Made by a program: the position numbers and the translations under genes. Shown here one piece after another: positions 45,179 to 54,403 of a DNA stretch of 64,000 nt. Source of the stretch: UBA1479 sp002706405 (GTDB taxonomy: Bacteria; Pseudomonadota; Alphaproteobacteria; Rhodospirillales; Casp-alpha2); NCBI GenBank assembly GCA_963972255.1, contig CAXATO010000015.1, positions 43,753 to 107,752 on the forward strand. Direction: 5' to 3'. Positions within the stretch are counted from its first letter, which is position 1. Each line of letters starts with the position of its first letter. Below the pieces are notes generated by a model. The model searched no databases and had not been told where the DNA came from. It worked only from the letters and a program-made list of their open reading frames with translations.

Positions 45179-45652
45179 TCAAGGGTCTTTAAGGACGGCG
45201 TGACATTCGTGACAGGCCTTGGCCAGGTTAACGAATTCGCGATCAACCGTGGCCGCATCCACCTGCGCCGGATTTTCCGCCGCCGCTTTCGCCAATTCGG
45301 ACAAACGTGATCCCTGCTGGCGGAACCGCCAGCCCAGTTCCCATATGTTCTGGTCGGGTTCCACGAATTCCGGTGCGGCATCCCTCTTGCCGCCGCTCGA
45401 CTGCAGCCCCAGCTTTTGATCGGCGAGGCGGGCAACCTCCTTGAAGTCTCTGCGGGCGAGACTGTCCGCGATGCGAAGCAGGTGAAGCAGATGCCGATGC
45501 ATGTTGTAGTTATGCGAGGGAGCGGGGGACTCGCTGGCCGTCTCAATAATCGCCGGACTGTTGGCGGCTGCGTTTGTCGAGGAGGCTGCGGCCATGCAAG
45601 CCAACACGCCGATGCATGCGGAAGCGATCTTGATGAATGTCCACGTACCCAT
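45179..45652 (-). CDS. Exported cytochrome c'-like protein
   Basis: This 157-residue protein has a signal peptide (FIKIASACIGVLACMAAASS) and a single CxxCH heme motif, CHECH, at residues 147-151, only six residues from the C-terminus. That placement and the helical body (HRHLLHLLRIADSLARRD, REFVNLAKACHECH) match the c'/c556 four-helix class. It would be a periplasmic electron carrier or ligand-binding protein. It converges with the D-aminoacylase gene; no obvious redox partner is nearby. Confidence 0.78.
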   Translation of the reverse strand: MGTWTFIKIASACIGVLACMAAASSTNAAANSPAIIETASESPAPSHNYNMHRHLLHLLRIADSLARRDFKEVARLADQKLGLQSSGGKRDAAPEFVEPDQNIWELGWRFRQQGSRLSELAKAAAENPAQVDAATVDREFVNLAKACHECHAVLKDP

Positions 45653-45727
45653 TGCCTTTAAGTCTACAGCGAATCTGCATCCGAAACACGGGCTAAAGGC
45701 GGCGGCGGATCGCTGTTACCGGTGGTC

Positions 45728-45961
45728 TCAGGCGGCCATCGCCGCCGTGCCGCCGGAACTGGCGCGGTCATCCTTGGCGGGTGCCTCGACCTTGCCCCAC
45801 AAAGCCTCGTGGACCGAGTAGGCGACGGTCTGCACCATGGGTTCGATGATCCCGACGCCCAAGGCAATGTGCCAATCGCGGGTCAGGACATAGGCCACCG
45901 TCACCGCGACAACCAAGTGCATCATGGAATAGGTGCCTGTTTTGATCAGTTTGCGTGACAT
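45728..45961 (-). CDS. Small DUF2061-type membrane protein
   Basis: This 77-residue protein has two hydrophobic helices (MMHLVVAVTVAYVLT, HIALGVGIIEPMVQTVAY). The start MSRKLIKTGTYSMMH and the 'E-(P)-...-Y' pattern match DUF2061. A Ser/Gly/Ala-rich tail follows. AAAGGAACC precedes the ATG. The role is unknown. Confidence 0.75.
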   Translation of the reverse strand: MSRKLIKTGTYSMMHLVVAVTVAYVLTRDWHIALGVGIIEPMVQTVAYSVHEALWGKVEAPAKDDRASSGGTAAMAA

Positions 45962-46118
45962 GGGTGGTTCCTTTCAGGGCGGTTGCCAGCCGAAAATCTT
46001 GGGGCGGCGTTTGTTGAAATGAATATAGTGCAATTAAGAATTATTCGCAATAAAGAGAGATATGGATTGTTTCGCTGACTGTCATCGGAAAAACCGTTTT
46101 CGCGCGCATTCGGGCAAG

Positions 46119-46146
46119 AAAAAAGGCGGGCCCCGAAGGACCCGCC
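46119..46146 (-). terminator. Intrinsic terminator of the AsmA-like gene, UUCG loop
   Basis: On the minus strand a 9-bp stem (GGCGGGTCC / GGGCCCGCC, one G-U pair) closed by TTCG is followed by six T residues. It lies about 30 bases past the stop at 46175. Confidence 0.88.
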
Positions 46147-46174
46147 TTGACGCGTAAAATTCTGATATCGCGTT

Positions 46175-46993
46175 CTATTTTCCAAACAGGCCTTTGATCT
46201 TATCGCCCGCGCCTTCGATGGCCTTACCGGCCCCTTCGGTGACGCCGCTGGCGCCTTCGGTAACACCCTTCACGGCGTCCGTTGCCCCCTTGACGGCGCC
46301 TTCCATCATTTTGGCGGCGTTGCCGATCAGTTTTTCCGGATTGATGGACATGATGCCTGCGGTCAGCTTGTCGATCACCGCCTTGGTCACCGCGGCGGGA
46401 CTGGAGCCGCCGGAGTCTTTGCCGATGTTGGTCAGGGTGATGTCGGGCAGGGCGGCATCGATCGTTTTCCCGCCCAGGATCCCGGCACTCAGGTTCACCT
46501 TGCCGCCGGTGATGGTCAGCTTTTCGATCACCAGCTTCTGTTCCTCGCCGGAGGCCGCTTCCGTTTTGGCTTCGCCGCCGGAACCCGCGAATTTCTTGGC
46601 ATAGGCATCGACGTTCGCCTTGATGGCGTCGACGTTGGAACTGCCGTCGGCTTTTTCATAGGTCACGACCGGGCCCGTGATGGCGATGGACTTGATGACG
46701 ATCGGGTTCTTGCCGATGGAATCCTTGTCGATGTGCAGCGAGATCGCGCCCAGTTCAAACGCGCTCGGCGTCTTGAAACCCTTGGGGTTGCCGACGGTCA
46801 GGCCTTTCAGGGCGCCGGTGCCCTGGAACATGTCCAGGTCCACGGAGTTCAGCGTTACCTCGGCCTGGGTGGCGTCGCTGCCGATGGTTTCGACGGCGGT
46901 CTTGATCAGGTCGCCGGCGAACACGAACAGATAGATGCCGACGGCGACGATAAGGGCGATGATCGCGCCAAGGATGTAGACGATTTTATTCAT
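46175..46993 (-). CDS. AsmA-like membrane-anchored protein
   Basis: This protein of about 272 residues has one N-terminal helix (VYILGAIIALIVAVGIYLFV) and then a beta-rich periplasmic region resembling the start of AsmA/DUF748 proteins (LNSVDLDMFQGTGALKGLTV, AITGPVVTYEKADGSSNVDA). The C-terminus has about 60 residues of short imperfect repeats with 'GA...KG(V/A)TEGA', which look amphipathic. The ATG at 46993 has AAAGGA ahead of it. AsmA-like proteins are linked to envelope lipid transport; this one is far shorter than bridge-forming members. Its own strong terminator follows. Confidence 0.72.
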   Translation of the reverse strand: MNKIVYILGAIIALIVAVGIYLFVFAGDLIKTAVETIGSDATQAEVTLNSVDLDMFQGTGALKGLTVGNPKGFKTPSAFELGAISLHIDKDSIGKNPIVIKSIAITGPVVTYEKADGSSNVDAIKANVDAYAKKFAGSGGEAKTEAASGEEQKLVIEKLTITGGKVNLSAGILGGKTIDAALPDITLTNIGKDSGGSSPAAVTKAVIDKLTAGIMSINPEKLIGNAAKMMEGAVKGATDAVKGVTEGASGVTEGAGKAIEGAGDKIKGLFGK

Positions 46994-47132
46994 GACAAAC
47001 TTTCCTTTGATTTTGCCGAGGTCGTGTTTTCTTAACGCGGCTGTATGGGCCGCCGCGTTCCCCTCCGTGCCCATGGGAGCATCTTAGGCGCAAGCAGGGT
47101 GGGCGGTCCAAGATTTCCGATCGCCGGTCCCG

Positions 47133-48257
47133 TCAGGTCAGGGCCCCGCGGGCGGTGACCTGCCAAAGCGCTTCGACCCGGCCGTTGCGCACGCCCACGT
47201 ACCAGTCATAAAGGTTCACGGTCGGATCGCAGTGCCCGGGGATCAGCCGCACCTTGTCGCCCAACTTGAGCGCCTGTCGGGTCTCGCTCAGGTCCAGCCG
47301 CCCGTGTTCGTCCGACGGTTTCGAATAGGTGACTTCTTCCAGCTCGGACACCAGGGGAAAACCCTGGTCGTTGCCGAGCGCCTTGTGTCCGGCATCGACG
47401 ACGCAAAAATCGTCGCTGGTTTTCGACATCACCGTGGCCAGCACGAACAGGGAATTTTCGAAGGCCTGGAACGGCTTGCCGTCGGCCATGCGGTTCTGGC
47501 CGTAGTCTGCATCCATGAACACGTAGGACCCGCATTGCAGCTCGTTCCAAACCTTTGATTTCGTGTGGAATTCGTAGGTCCCGGTGCCGGCGCCGCCGAC
47601 CGTGTCGCATTCCAGCCCGGCCTCGGCCAATTGTTCGACCGTCTTCTTGGTCAGGACCTGGGCCGCGTTGATGGCCATCTTGCGTTCGGCGAAATCGCGG
47701 ATGTGCTGGGCCGATCCCTGATAGGCCTGTAATCCGGCGAACCGCAGGTTGCGAGACCGGTCAATCTCCTTGGCCAGGGCCACCGCCGCTTCGCCCGGGG
47801 CCACGCCGCAGCGCCCGGCGCCGACGTCGATTTCCACCAGCACGTCCATGATCACGCCGACCTGGCCGGCAGCGGCGTTCAGATCCGCCACGTTGTCCGC
47901 GTCGTCGGCACAGACGGCGACCTTGGCGTGACGGGCCAGGGCCGACAGGCGGTTGAGCTTGTGCCGCCCCACCACCTGGTTGGAAATCAGCACGTCGTTG
48001 ATGCCGGACTGGACCAGGGCCTCGGCCTCGGAGACCTTCTGGCAGCACACGCCGACCGCGCCCAATTCCATCTGCAGACGTGAAATATGGGCCGATTTGT
48101 GGGTCTTGGAATGGGGGCGCAGGCGGACACCGGCCTCCTTGGCGAAATCGGCCATTTTCCGCAGGTTGCGTTCGAACGCGTCCAGTTCGATCAGCAGGGC
48201 CGGCGTATCGATATCCTCGGCGGCGTCGCCGATGCGCGCGGGTGCGGGTTGCGGCAT
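47133..48257 (-). CDS. PLP enzyme of the D-threonine aldolase / D-serine dehydratase family
   Basis: This protein of about 374 residues has an alanine-racemase-like barrel. The PLP lysine is in LRPHSKTHKSA, VEIDVGAGRCGV is the second barrel landmark, and the C-terminal domain has PGHCDPTVNLYDW, whose His and Cys match the metal site of the family. Relatives include D-threonine aldolase and 3-hydroxy-D-aspartate aldolase; the substrate cannot be fixed. AGAGGA sits ahead of the ATG at 48257. Confidence 0.87.
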   Translation of the reverse strand: MPQPAPARIGDAAEDIDTPALLIELDAFERNLRKMADFAKEAGVRLRPHSKTHKSAHISRLQMELGAVGVCCQKVSEAEALVQSGINDVLISNQVVGRHKLNRLSALARHAKVAVCADDADNVADLNAAAGQVGVIMDVLVEIDVGAGRCGVAPGEAAVALAKEIDRSRNLRFAGLQAYQGSAQHIRDFAERKMAINAAQVLTKKTVEQLAEAGLECDTVGGAGTGTYEFHTKSKVWNELQCGSYVFMDADYGQNRMADGKPFQAFENSLFVLATVMSKTSDDFCVVDAGHKALGNDQGFPLVSELEEVTYSKPSDEHGRLDLSETRQALKLGDKVRLIPGHCDPTVNLYDWYVGVRNGRVEALWQVTARGALT

Positions 48258-48366
48258 GGAAAATCCTCTCTTGGTATTCATCCCGGTCCGGGAATGCGCA
48301 TTTGATAGCGCCGGATCGCCGTGCGGGCAACGGCCCTGTATGGCGGGCGGTGGTGACGGGCGGGGC

Positions 48367-49689
48367 TTAAACGATCCCGCTCGCCCCCAGCACGGCGCCG
48401 ATGCCGACCAGGGCCGGGATCGGCACCTTGCCGGACAGCAGCAGGGCCAGGGCGCCGGTGGCGACGGCGGCGGCGGTCCAATCGATGCTGCCCGACGCCG
48501 TGATCAGAACGGATTCTCCCAAAAACACCGCCAGGTTGAAGATCACGCCGACCACGGCCGTGGTGATGCCGGACAGCGCCCGCCGGGCGTGTTCGTTCTT
48601 TTGCAGGGCGTCCACATAGGGGGCCCCGGCAATGATGAAGTAGAACGACGGCAGATAGGTGACATAGGTCGTCAGCGCCGCCGCCAGCAGCGCGGCGGCG
48701 ACCTGCGACAGATGCGCCGCCCCGGCCCCGTTCCATCCGGCGAAAAAGCCGACATAGGTGTTGACCAGGACCAGCGGCCCCGGCGTGGTTTCCGCCAGGG
48801 CGAGGCCGTTCAGCATGTCGCCCGGCGCGATCCAGCCATGGGTGTTGACGGCCGCATCGGTGATATAGGGCAGCACCGCATAGGCCCCGCCGAAGGTCAC
48901 GAAGGCCGCCGTGGTGAACAGCTTGGCCACGGCCACGAAGGGCGCCGGGCCGGCCAACGCCACCAGGGCCACGACCGGCAGGGCGAGCAGCACCAGGAAC
49001 ACCAGCGAAATCTTGGCCAGCCGGATCCACGGATTGCCCGGCGGGCGCTGCATGTGATGGCTGTCCGTCTGGCTCCCGTCGCCGCCGGACCCATGGCCGC
49101 CGACCCGGCCCAGGGCCGGGATCATGGCGCCCAGGATGCCGGCGGCCAGGATGATCAGCGGGAAGGGGACATGGGCGAAATACAACGCCGCGAAGGCCGC
49201 CGCCGCCAAGGTCACGGCGGGAATGGAATTGCAGGTCTTCTTGCCGATCCGCCACACGGCGAACACGATGATGCCGATGACGGCGGGCTTGATGCCGTTG
49301 AACACCTTGATGACCCAAGTGTTGTCGCCATGGGCGGCGGCGACCCAGGCCAGGGCCATCATCAGAATGGCGCCGGGCAGGAAGAACAGCGTGCCGGCGG
49401 TCACCGCTCCCCAAATGCCGTGCAGGCGCCAGCCGATATAGGCGGCCAACTGCTGTGCCTCCGGGCCCGGCAGCAGCATGGAATAGTTGAGGCCGCGCAG
49501 GAACGCCTGCTGGTCGATCCAGCGTTTCTTGTCGACGCAGTCGGTCTGCATGATCGAAATCTGACCGGCCGGGCCGCCGAAGGAAATGAAGCCCAGGTAA
49601 AGCCAATAGCGTGCGGCCTCGGCAAAGCCGACGGCGGGCGGGCTTGCAGTGGCGGGTTGCGGCGCGGTGCCGGCGGTGTCTGCGTCCAT
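48367..49689 (-). CDS. chrA: Chromate transporter family protein (two CHR domains)
   Basis: This 440-residue membrane protein has two homologous halves. The first carries GFISFGGPAGQISIMQ and LPGPEAQQLAAYIGW. The second carries AAFVTFGGAYAVLPYI and ALAETTPGPLVLVNTYVGF. Both are signatures of CHR-type transporters, of which ChrA exports chromate. Many chromosomal members are not shown to confer resistance, so the substrate is provisional. Confidence 0.9.
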   Translation of the reverse strand: MDADTAGTAPQPATASPPAVGFAEAARYWLYLGFISFGGPAGQISIMQTDCVDKKRWIDQQAFLRGLNYSMLLPGPEAQQLAAYIGWRLHGIWGAVTAGTLFFLPGAILMMALAWVAAAHGDNTWVIKVFNGIKPAVIGIIVFAVWRIGKKTCNSIPAVTLAAAAFAALYFAHVPFPLIILAAGILGAMIPALGRVGGHGSGGDGSQTDSHHMQRPPGNPWIRLAKISLVFLVLLALPVVALVALAGPAPFVAVAKLFTTAAFVTFGGAYAVLPYITDAAVNTHGWIAPGDMLNGLALAETTPGPLVLVNTYVGFFAGWNGAGAAHLSQVAAALLAAALTTYVTYLPSFYFIIAGAPYVDALQKNEHARRALSGITTAVVGVIFNLAVFLGESVLITASGSIDWTAAAVATGALALLLSGKVPIPALVGIGAVLGASGIV

Positions 49690-49850
49690 TTCGGAACCCT
49701 TTCGTGAAGCGGCGGCCTGGAACCGATTGGCGCCGGGTCGGGCCTACGTCAGGGCAGAGCTTGGACGGGACTTCCGCCTGATGATGCCGGGCGTCTGCCG
49801 TATGCCCGAGGATCGGAAATGGTAGCGCGCCGCCGGGGTTGGCACCAAGC

Positions 49851-50639
49851 CTATTTCGTCACCTTGGGCGGCTGTTTGCGGGTGAATACCCAGGTCTTGT
49901 CGTCGCTCTGATCCGCCTGGAAACGATAGCCGCCATCCGTGAATTTTTTAAGTCCATCGGCGGTTTCGATGCGGTTGACGATCATGTAGCGCGCCATCAT
50001 GCCGCGGGCCTGTTTGGCGAACATGCCGAGCACCCGGGCCTGCCCCTGATTGACTTCCTTGAACACGGGCGTGATCACCGGGGCGTTCAGGGACTTGAGG
50101 TCGATGGCCTTGAAATATTCGTTGGACGCCAGGTTGACGATTGTCGGGTCCTTGTGGCCGGTGACGGCCTTGTCGACGGCTTCGGTCAGGGTGCCGTTCC
50201 AGAACTGATACAAATTCTCGCCGCCCGGGTTGGCAAACTTCAGGCCCATTTCCAGGCGGTAGGGCTGGATCAGGTCGAGGGGCCGCAGCAGGCCGTAAAG
50301 CCCCGACAGGATGCGCAGATGGTCCTGGGCGTAGGTCAGATCAGCCTTGGACATCTCCCGTGCCTTCAGGCCGACATAGGTGTCGCCATTGAACACCATG
50401 GCCGCCTGCTTGGCGTTGGTCAGGTCGAAGGGCGGTTTGAAATCCTTGAAGCGTTGGAAGTTCTGGTCGGCCAGCGTCTCGCTGATGCCCATCAGATTGC
50501 GCAGGTCCTGGCGCGACAGCTTGCGCGCGGCCTGGACCAGTTTCGTCGACTTGGCGAGGAAATCGGGCTGGGTATGATTGTCCAGGGTCGGGTCGGATTC
50601 GAAATCCAGCTTCTTGGCGGGGGAGATCAGGGCCAGCAT
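49851..50639 (-). CDS. yaaA: Peroxide stress protein YaaA
   Basis: This protein of about 262 residues opens MLALISPAKKLDFESD and contains FNGDTYVGLKARE, LRILSGLYGLLRPLDLIQPYR and VLGMFAKQARGMMARYMI. All are standard DUF328/YaaA motifs. In E. coli YaaA limits Fenton damage under peroxide stress by lowering free iron. The ATG at 50639 is the family start; the longer frame is not. Confidence 0.95.
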   Translation of the reverse strand: MLALISPAKKLDFESDPTLDNHTQPDFLAKSTKLVQAARKLSRQDLRNLMGISETLADQNFQRFKDFKPPFDLTNAKQAAMVFNGDTYVGLKAREMSKADLTYAQDHLRILSGLYGLLRPLDLIQPYRLEMGLKFANPGGENLYQFWNGTLTEAVDKAVTGHKDPTIVNLASNEYFKAIDLKSLNAPVITPVFKEVNQGQARVLGMFAKQARGMMARYMIVNRIETADGLKKFTDGGYRFQADQSDDKTWVFTRKQPPKVTK

Positions 50640-50755
50640 GTCGGGGTGCCTCTGCTCTGTGAAACGTGTTGGGCGGCTTGGCAAAATTCAATGCCGATGA
50701 CATATAGGGACTTGTGCCCGTATCGTAAACGGCGAACCACAAAAGGGGAGGGGTC

Positions 50756-51121
50756 ATGCTGACCGTCTGGGGCCTGAAGACCTGCGACACCTGCAAGAAG
50801 GCGCTGAAGTGGCTGGCCGATGAAGGCATCGCCCATCAGGTAAAGGATGTTCGCGCCGACGGCGTTCCGGCCGCCGAACTGGCGCGTTGGATCGATGCCG
50901 TGGGCTGGGAAGTTCTGGTCAACAAATCGTCGACCACTTGGCGCGGGCTGCCCGACGCCGATAAGGACGGCCTCGACGCCGCCAAGGCCAAGGCGCTTCT
51001 GGCGGCCCATCCGACCCTCATCAAGCGGCCGGTGTTCCTGTTCGACGATGAAGTCGTCGTCGGCTTTCGCGATGCCCAGAAGGCTGCGCTCAAGGCTCAG
51101 ACCCAAAAGTTTGAGGCCTGA
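50756..51121 (+). CDS. ArsC/Spx-family thioredoxin-fold protein
   Basis: This 121-residue protein starts MLTVWGLKTCDTCKKAL with a CxxC pair at residues 10 and 13 and has the IKRPVFLFDDEVVVGF block of the ArsC/Spx/YffB family. Members include arsenate reductases, RNA-polymerase-binding Spx proteins and glutathione-dependent YffB; no ars genes are nearby, so arsenate reduction is not supported. AAAGGGGAGG lies ahead of the ATG. It lies 11 bases before an MFS transporter gene. Confidence 0.87.
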   Translation: MLTVWGLKTCDTCKKALKWLADEGIAHQVKDVRADGVPAAELARWIDAVGWEVLVNKSSTTWRGLPDADKDGLDAAKAKALLAAHPTLIKRPVFLFDDEVVVGFRDAQKAALKAQTQKFEA

Positions 51122-51132
51122 TCGGCCGGGCC

Positions 51133-52677
51133 ATGTCCATTTCCGAGCGCCTGGCGCCGTCCCAATCCCTGAGCGAGGACGAGGTTGAAACCGGGCTGAA
51201 ATGGCTGGTCCACAACGGTGTCTGGGCCCAGGGGATGGAGACCCTGGCACTGGGGCCGATCCTGGTCGCCTATGCGCTGTATCTCGACGCATCGAACCTT
51301 GCCATCGGCTTGCTTGCGGCCTTGCCGAACCTGGGGCAACTGGCCCTTCTGCCGGCCGTCCAGGTGGTAGAGAAGGTGCGCCGGCGGCGCTTCCTGGCCG
51401 TCGTCTTCGGGGCCGCCAGCCGGCCCATGCTGCTGGTCATGGCGGCGGCGGTTCTGGTGCCTTCGAAAGAGGTCGGTTTGTTCCTGCTGCTGCTCGGTCT
51501 CACGCTGCGCTACAGCCTGGGGGCCTTTGTCGGCTGCTCGTTCAATTCCTGGATCCGCGATCTGGTGCCGGAACACCGCATGGGCGCGGTGTTCGCCAAC
51601 CGCCTGATGTGGATGACCGGGATGGGCATGGCGGTCAGCCTGCTAGCCGGTGTGTTCGTCGATGAATGGAGCCGCCTGCTGCCGCACCGCGAGGCCTATG
51701 GATATTCGATCCTGCTGGTTCTGGCCTTCCTGGCCGGCTGCGTCAGCGTCTATTGCATGTGCCGCATTCCGGAACCGGCCATGCCGCCGGCGGAACGGCA
51801 CCTGCCGCTGACCGAACGCCTGGCCCAGCCCTTGAAGGACGTCAATTTCCGCAATCTGGTGATCTTCCTGGGATCCTGGAATTTCGCCATCAATCTGGCG
51901 GCCCCCTTCTTCACGGTCTACCTGTACAAGCGCCTGGGTCTCAGCGTCACCATGGTGACGATGCTGCTGATCATCAGCCAGGCGGCCAACATCGCGGTGA
52001 TCAAGACCTGGGGGCGGATCGCCGACCGGGTCTCCAACAAGGGGGTGCTGACCGTTGCGGCGCCGTTGTTCGTGCTGTCGATCTTTCTTTGGACCTTCAC
52101 GACCCTGCCGGAAAAGCATGTCCTGACCATTCCGCTGCTGGTCGTCATTCATATCCTGACCGGCGTTTCGACGGCCGGGGTGACCCTGGCGTCCGGCAAC
52201 ATGGGGTTGAAGCTGGCGCCCCGCGGGGCGGCGGCGAGCTATCTGTCCGTCTCGTCCCTCATCACCGCGATCTGCGCCGGCACGGCGCCGATCATCGGCG
52301 GCCTGTTCGCCGACTGGTTCACGGACCGTGAACTGACCCTGATCCTGCGCTGGACCGAACCGGAAACCCGCCATGTGTTCCAGGCCATCAACCTGCGCCA
52401 TTGGGATTTCTTCTTCGGCCTGGCGGCGGTCCTGGGCTTTCTGTCGCTCAACCGCCTGCGTCAGGTCAAAGAGGTCGGCGAGGTCGAGGAGGACATCGTT
52501 CTGGAAGAGCTTATGGCGACGGCCCGCCAGGGCATGCGTAACCTGACCTCCGTCGCCGGCCTGCGGTCGGCGGCGACCTATCCCGTGGAACTGTTGTTCC
52601 GCAAGGTGCGCCTGCGCCGCCGCAAATCCGCCGCCGCGCCGCCTGCTCCCTTCACCCCCGATGGACCCGCTCCCTGA
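51133..52677 (+). CDS. MFS transporter
   Basis: This 514-residue permease has about 12 membrane helices (for example NLAIGLLAALPNLGQLALLP, LVVIHILTGVSTAGVTLAS). A soluble N-terminal leader of about 30 residues and a basic C-terminal tail (KVRLRRRKS) lie outside the membrane. The substrate is unknown. It lies between the ArsC/Spx-like gene and the TauE/SafE permease gene on one strand. Confidence 0.82.
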   Translation: MSISERLAPSQSLSEDEVETGLKWLVHNGVWAQGMETLALGPILVAYALYLDASNLAIGLLAALPNLGQLALLPAVQVVEKVRRRRFLAVVFGAASRPMLLVMAAAVLVPSKEVGLFLLLLGLTLRYSLGAFVGCSFNSWIRDLVPEHRMGAVFANRLMWMTGMGMAVSLLAGVFVDEWSRLLPHREAYGYSILLVLAFLAGCVSVYCMCRIPEPAMPPAERHLPLTERLAQPLKDVNFRNLVIFLGSWNFAINLAAPFFTVYLYKRLGLSVTMVTMLLIISQAANIAVIKTWGRIADRVSNKGVLTVAAPLFVLSIFLWTFTTLPEKHVLTIPLLVVIHILTGVSTAGVTLASGNMGLKLAPRGAAASYLSVSSLITAICAGTAPIIGGLFADWFTDRELTLILRWTEPETRHVFQAINLRHWDFFFGLAAVLGFLSLNRLRQVKEVGEVEEDIVLEELMATARQGMRNLTSVAGLRSAATYPVELLFRKVRLRRRKSAAAPPAPFTPDGPAP

Positions 52678-52678
52678 C

Positions 52679-53437
52679 ATGATCACAGATCCCCTGTTCT
52701 ATTTCCTCGCCGTGCCGGCGGTTTTGATCGCGGGCATTTCCAAGGGCGGGTTCGGCTCGGGCCTGGCGTTGATCGCCGTGCCCATGATGTCGCTGATCGT
52801 GCCCGTGCCCATGGCGGCAGCGATCATGCTGCCGGTGCTGATGTCCATCGACTTCATCAACATCTGGGTCTACCGCAAGGATTTCAGCGGCCCCGACCTC
52901 AAGTTCCTTCTGCCGGGGGCCGTGCTCGGCACCGCGGCCGGCTGGGCCGGATTTCAGTTCATGACGGAGGAAGGCACGCGCCTGATGGTCGGCCTGATCG
53001 CCATCGTGTTCACCCTCGATCATTGGTTGCCGTTCAGGCCCAAACCCGACGGCGCCCGGCAGCCGGGCGTGCGCGGCGTGTTCTGGGGCATGTGCGGCGG
53101 CTTCACCAGTTTCTTCGCCCATGCCGGCTCGCCGCCGGTGCAGGTCTACCTGCTGCCGCGCGGGTTGGCCAAACGGCCCTTTGTGGGGACCTTCGCGATC
53201 TTCTTCTGGGCCGTGAACCTGATGAAGTTTCCGGCCTATTGGGAATTGGGGCAGTTTACGCCGGAAGTTCTTTGGACCGCGCTGGTCCTGGTGCCGCTGG
53301 TGCCCATCGGCATGCGCATCGGCCTGTGGGGTCAGACCCGCCTGTCGGATAAGGTGTTCTTCGGCGTGTGCTATGTGCTGCTGTTCTTCACCGGGATCAA
53401 GCTGACCTGGGATGGGCTGCGGCCGCTGTTGATGTAG
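52679..53437 (+). CDS. TauE/SafE family anion permease
   Basis: This protein of about 252 residues has eight hydrophobic helices. The opening MITDPLFYFLAVPAVLIAGISKGGFGSGLALIAVP carries the family's GxSKGGF motif (quoted parts: GISKGGFGSG). A central repeat has GGFTSFFAHAGSPPVQVYLLP, and both halves match TauE/SafE-type exporters of sulfite and organosulfur anions. The ATG at 52679 is one base past the stop region of the MFS gene; an ATG at 52661 overlapping that gene is the alternative. Neither has a strong ribosome site. Confidence 0.85.
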   Translation: MITDPLFYFLAVPAVLIAGISKGGFGSGLALIAVPMMSLIVPVPMAAAIMLPVLMSIDFINIWVYRKDFSGPDLKFLLPGAVLGTAAGWAGFQFMTEEGTRLMVGLIAIVFTLDHWLPFRPKPDGARQPGVRGVFWGMCGGFTSFFAHAGSPPVQVYLLPRGLAKRPFVGTFAIFFWAVNLMKFPAYWELGQFTPEVLWTALVLVPLVPIGMRIGLWGQTRLSDKVFFGVCYVLLFFTGIKLTWDGLRPLLM

Positions 53438-53453
53438 GGGCGGGCGGACAGGT

Positions 53454-54251
53454 CTAGCGGAAATACCGCCCCGGCGACACGCCCAGGGCCTTCTTGAACA
53501 TGGCGATGAAGGCGGACGGGCTGTCGTAGCCGAGGTCGAGGGCGGTCGCCGTCACCGGTTGGCCGGCGGCGAGCAGTTCGAGTGCCTTGAGCAGCCGAGC
53601 CTGTTGCCGCCAGGCGCCGAAGGTCATGCCCGTATCCTTGACGAACAATCGCGCCAGCGTGCGGGCGCTGGCGCCCGCCGATTTGGCCAGGGCGTCGAGG
53701 TTCGTATCCAGCGCCGGGTCATTGATCAGGGCTTCGGCGATGCGGCGCAGGCGTGGATCTTCGGGCCAGGGCAAGTGCAGAGGTGCCTGATCGAGGACCT
53801 GCAACTGGTCGAGGATCACCGCCATCAGGCGGCCGTCCGGGCCGTCGGTATCGTATTCGGCGGGGATGGCGACGGCGGTGCGGATCAGTTCGCGCAGCAA
53901 CGGCGACACGGTGACGACGCTGCAGGTTTGCGGCAGATTGCCGGCGGCTTCCGGGCTGACCCACAGGCTGCGCATCTTGACGTCGGTCGGGAAATCGACC
54001 CGGTGCGCCATGCCGCCCGGCACCCAGACGGCGCGTTCCGGCGGCACGACCCAAACGCCGGCCTCGGTCGTCACGGCCATGACGCCGGAGATTCCATAGA
54101 CCAATTGGGCGCGGGGATGGGAATGCCAGCGGGTCGCCTGACCCGCCGGATAGTCGGTGGCGGCGGCGACCACGGGGCGCGGCACGGCCTGCAGGGCTTG
54201 GACCCGGTCGATGTTGTCCTGATGGGTTTGTTCGCGAAGGGGGCCGTCCAT
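53454..54251 (-). CDS. AraC-family transcriptional regulator
   Basis: This 265-residue regulator has an N-terminal cupin-like sensor (QATRWHSHPRAQLVYGISG, WVVPPERAVWVPGG) and a C-terminal double helix-turn-helix ending in ALDLGYDSPSAFIAMFKKALGVSPGRYFR, the AraC signature (key part DLGYDSPSAF). It is divergent from an MFS transporter gene 152 bases away and may control it; this is inferred from position only. Confidence 0.92.
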   Translation of the reverse strand: MDGPLREQTHQDNIDRVQALQAVPRPVVAAATDYPAGQATRWHSHPRAQLVYGISGVMAVTTEAGVWVVPPERAVWVPGGMAHRVDFPTDVKMRSLWVSPEAAGNLPQTCSVVTVSPLLRELIRTAVAIPAEYDTDGPDGRLMAVILDQLQVLDQAPLHLPWPEDPRLRRIAEALINDPALDTNLDALAKSAGASARTLARLFVKDTGMTFGAWRQQARLLKALELLAAGQPVTATALDLGYDSPSAFIAMFKKALGVSPGRYFR

Positions 54252-54403
54252 GCGGGGTCTCGATTGTCCGTTTCGCGATATAAATTGACAGAATGCGGAA
54301 AGACTGTCGAGGCTGGTTCGTGCATCTATCCTAGACGACGACTACGACCAGACCAAAAAACCGGATGGGCATAAAGCCTTACCGGGAAGACGAGGAAACG
54401 ACC

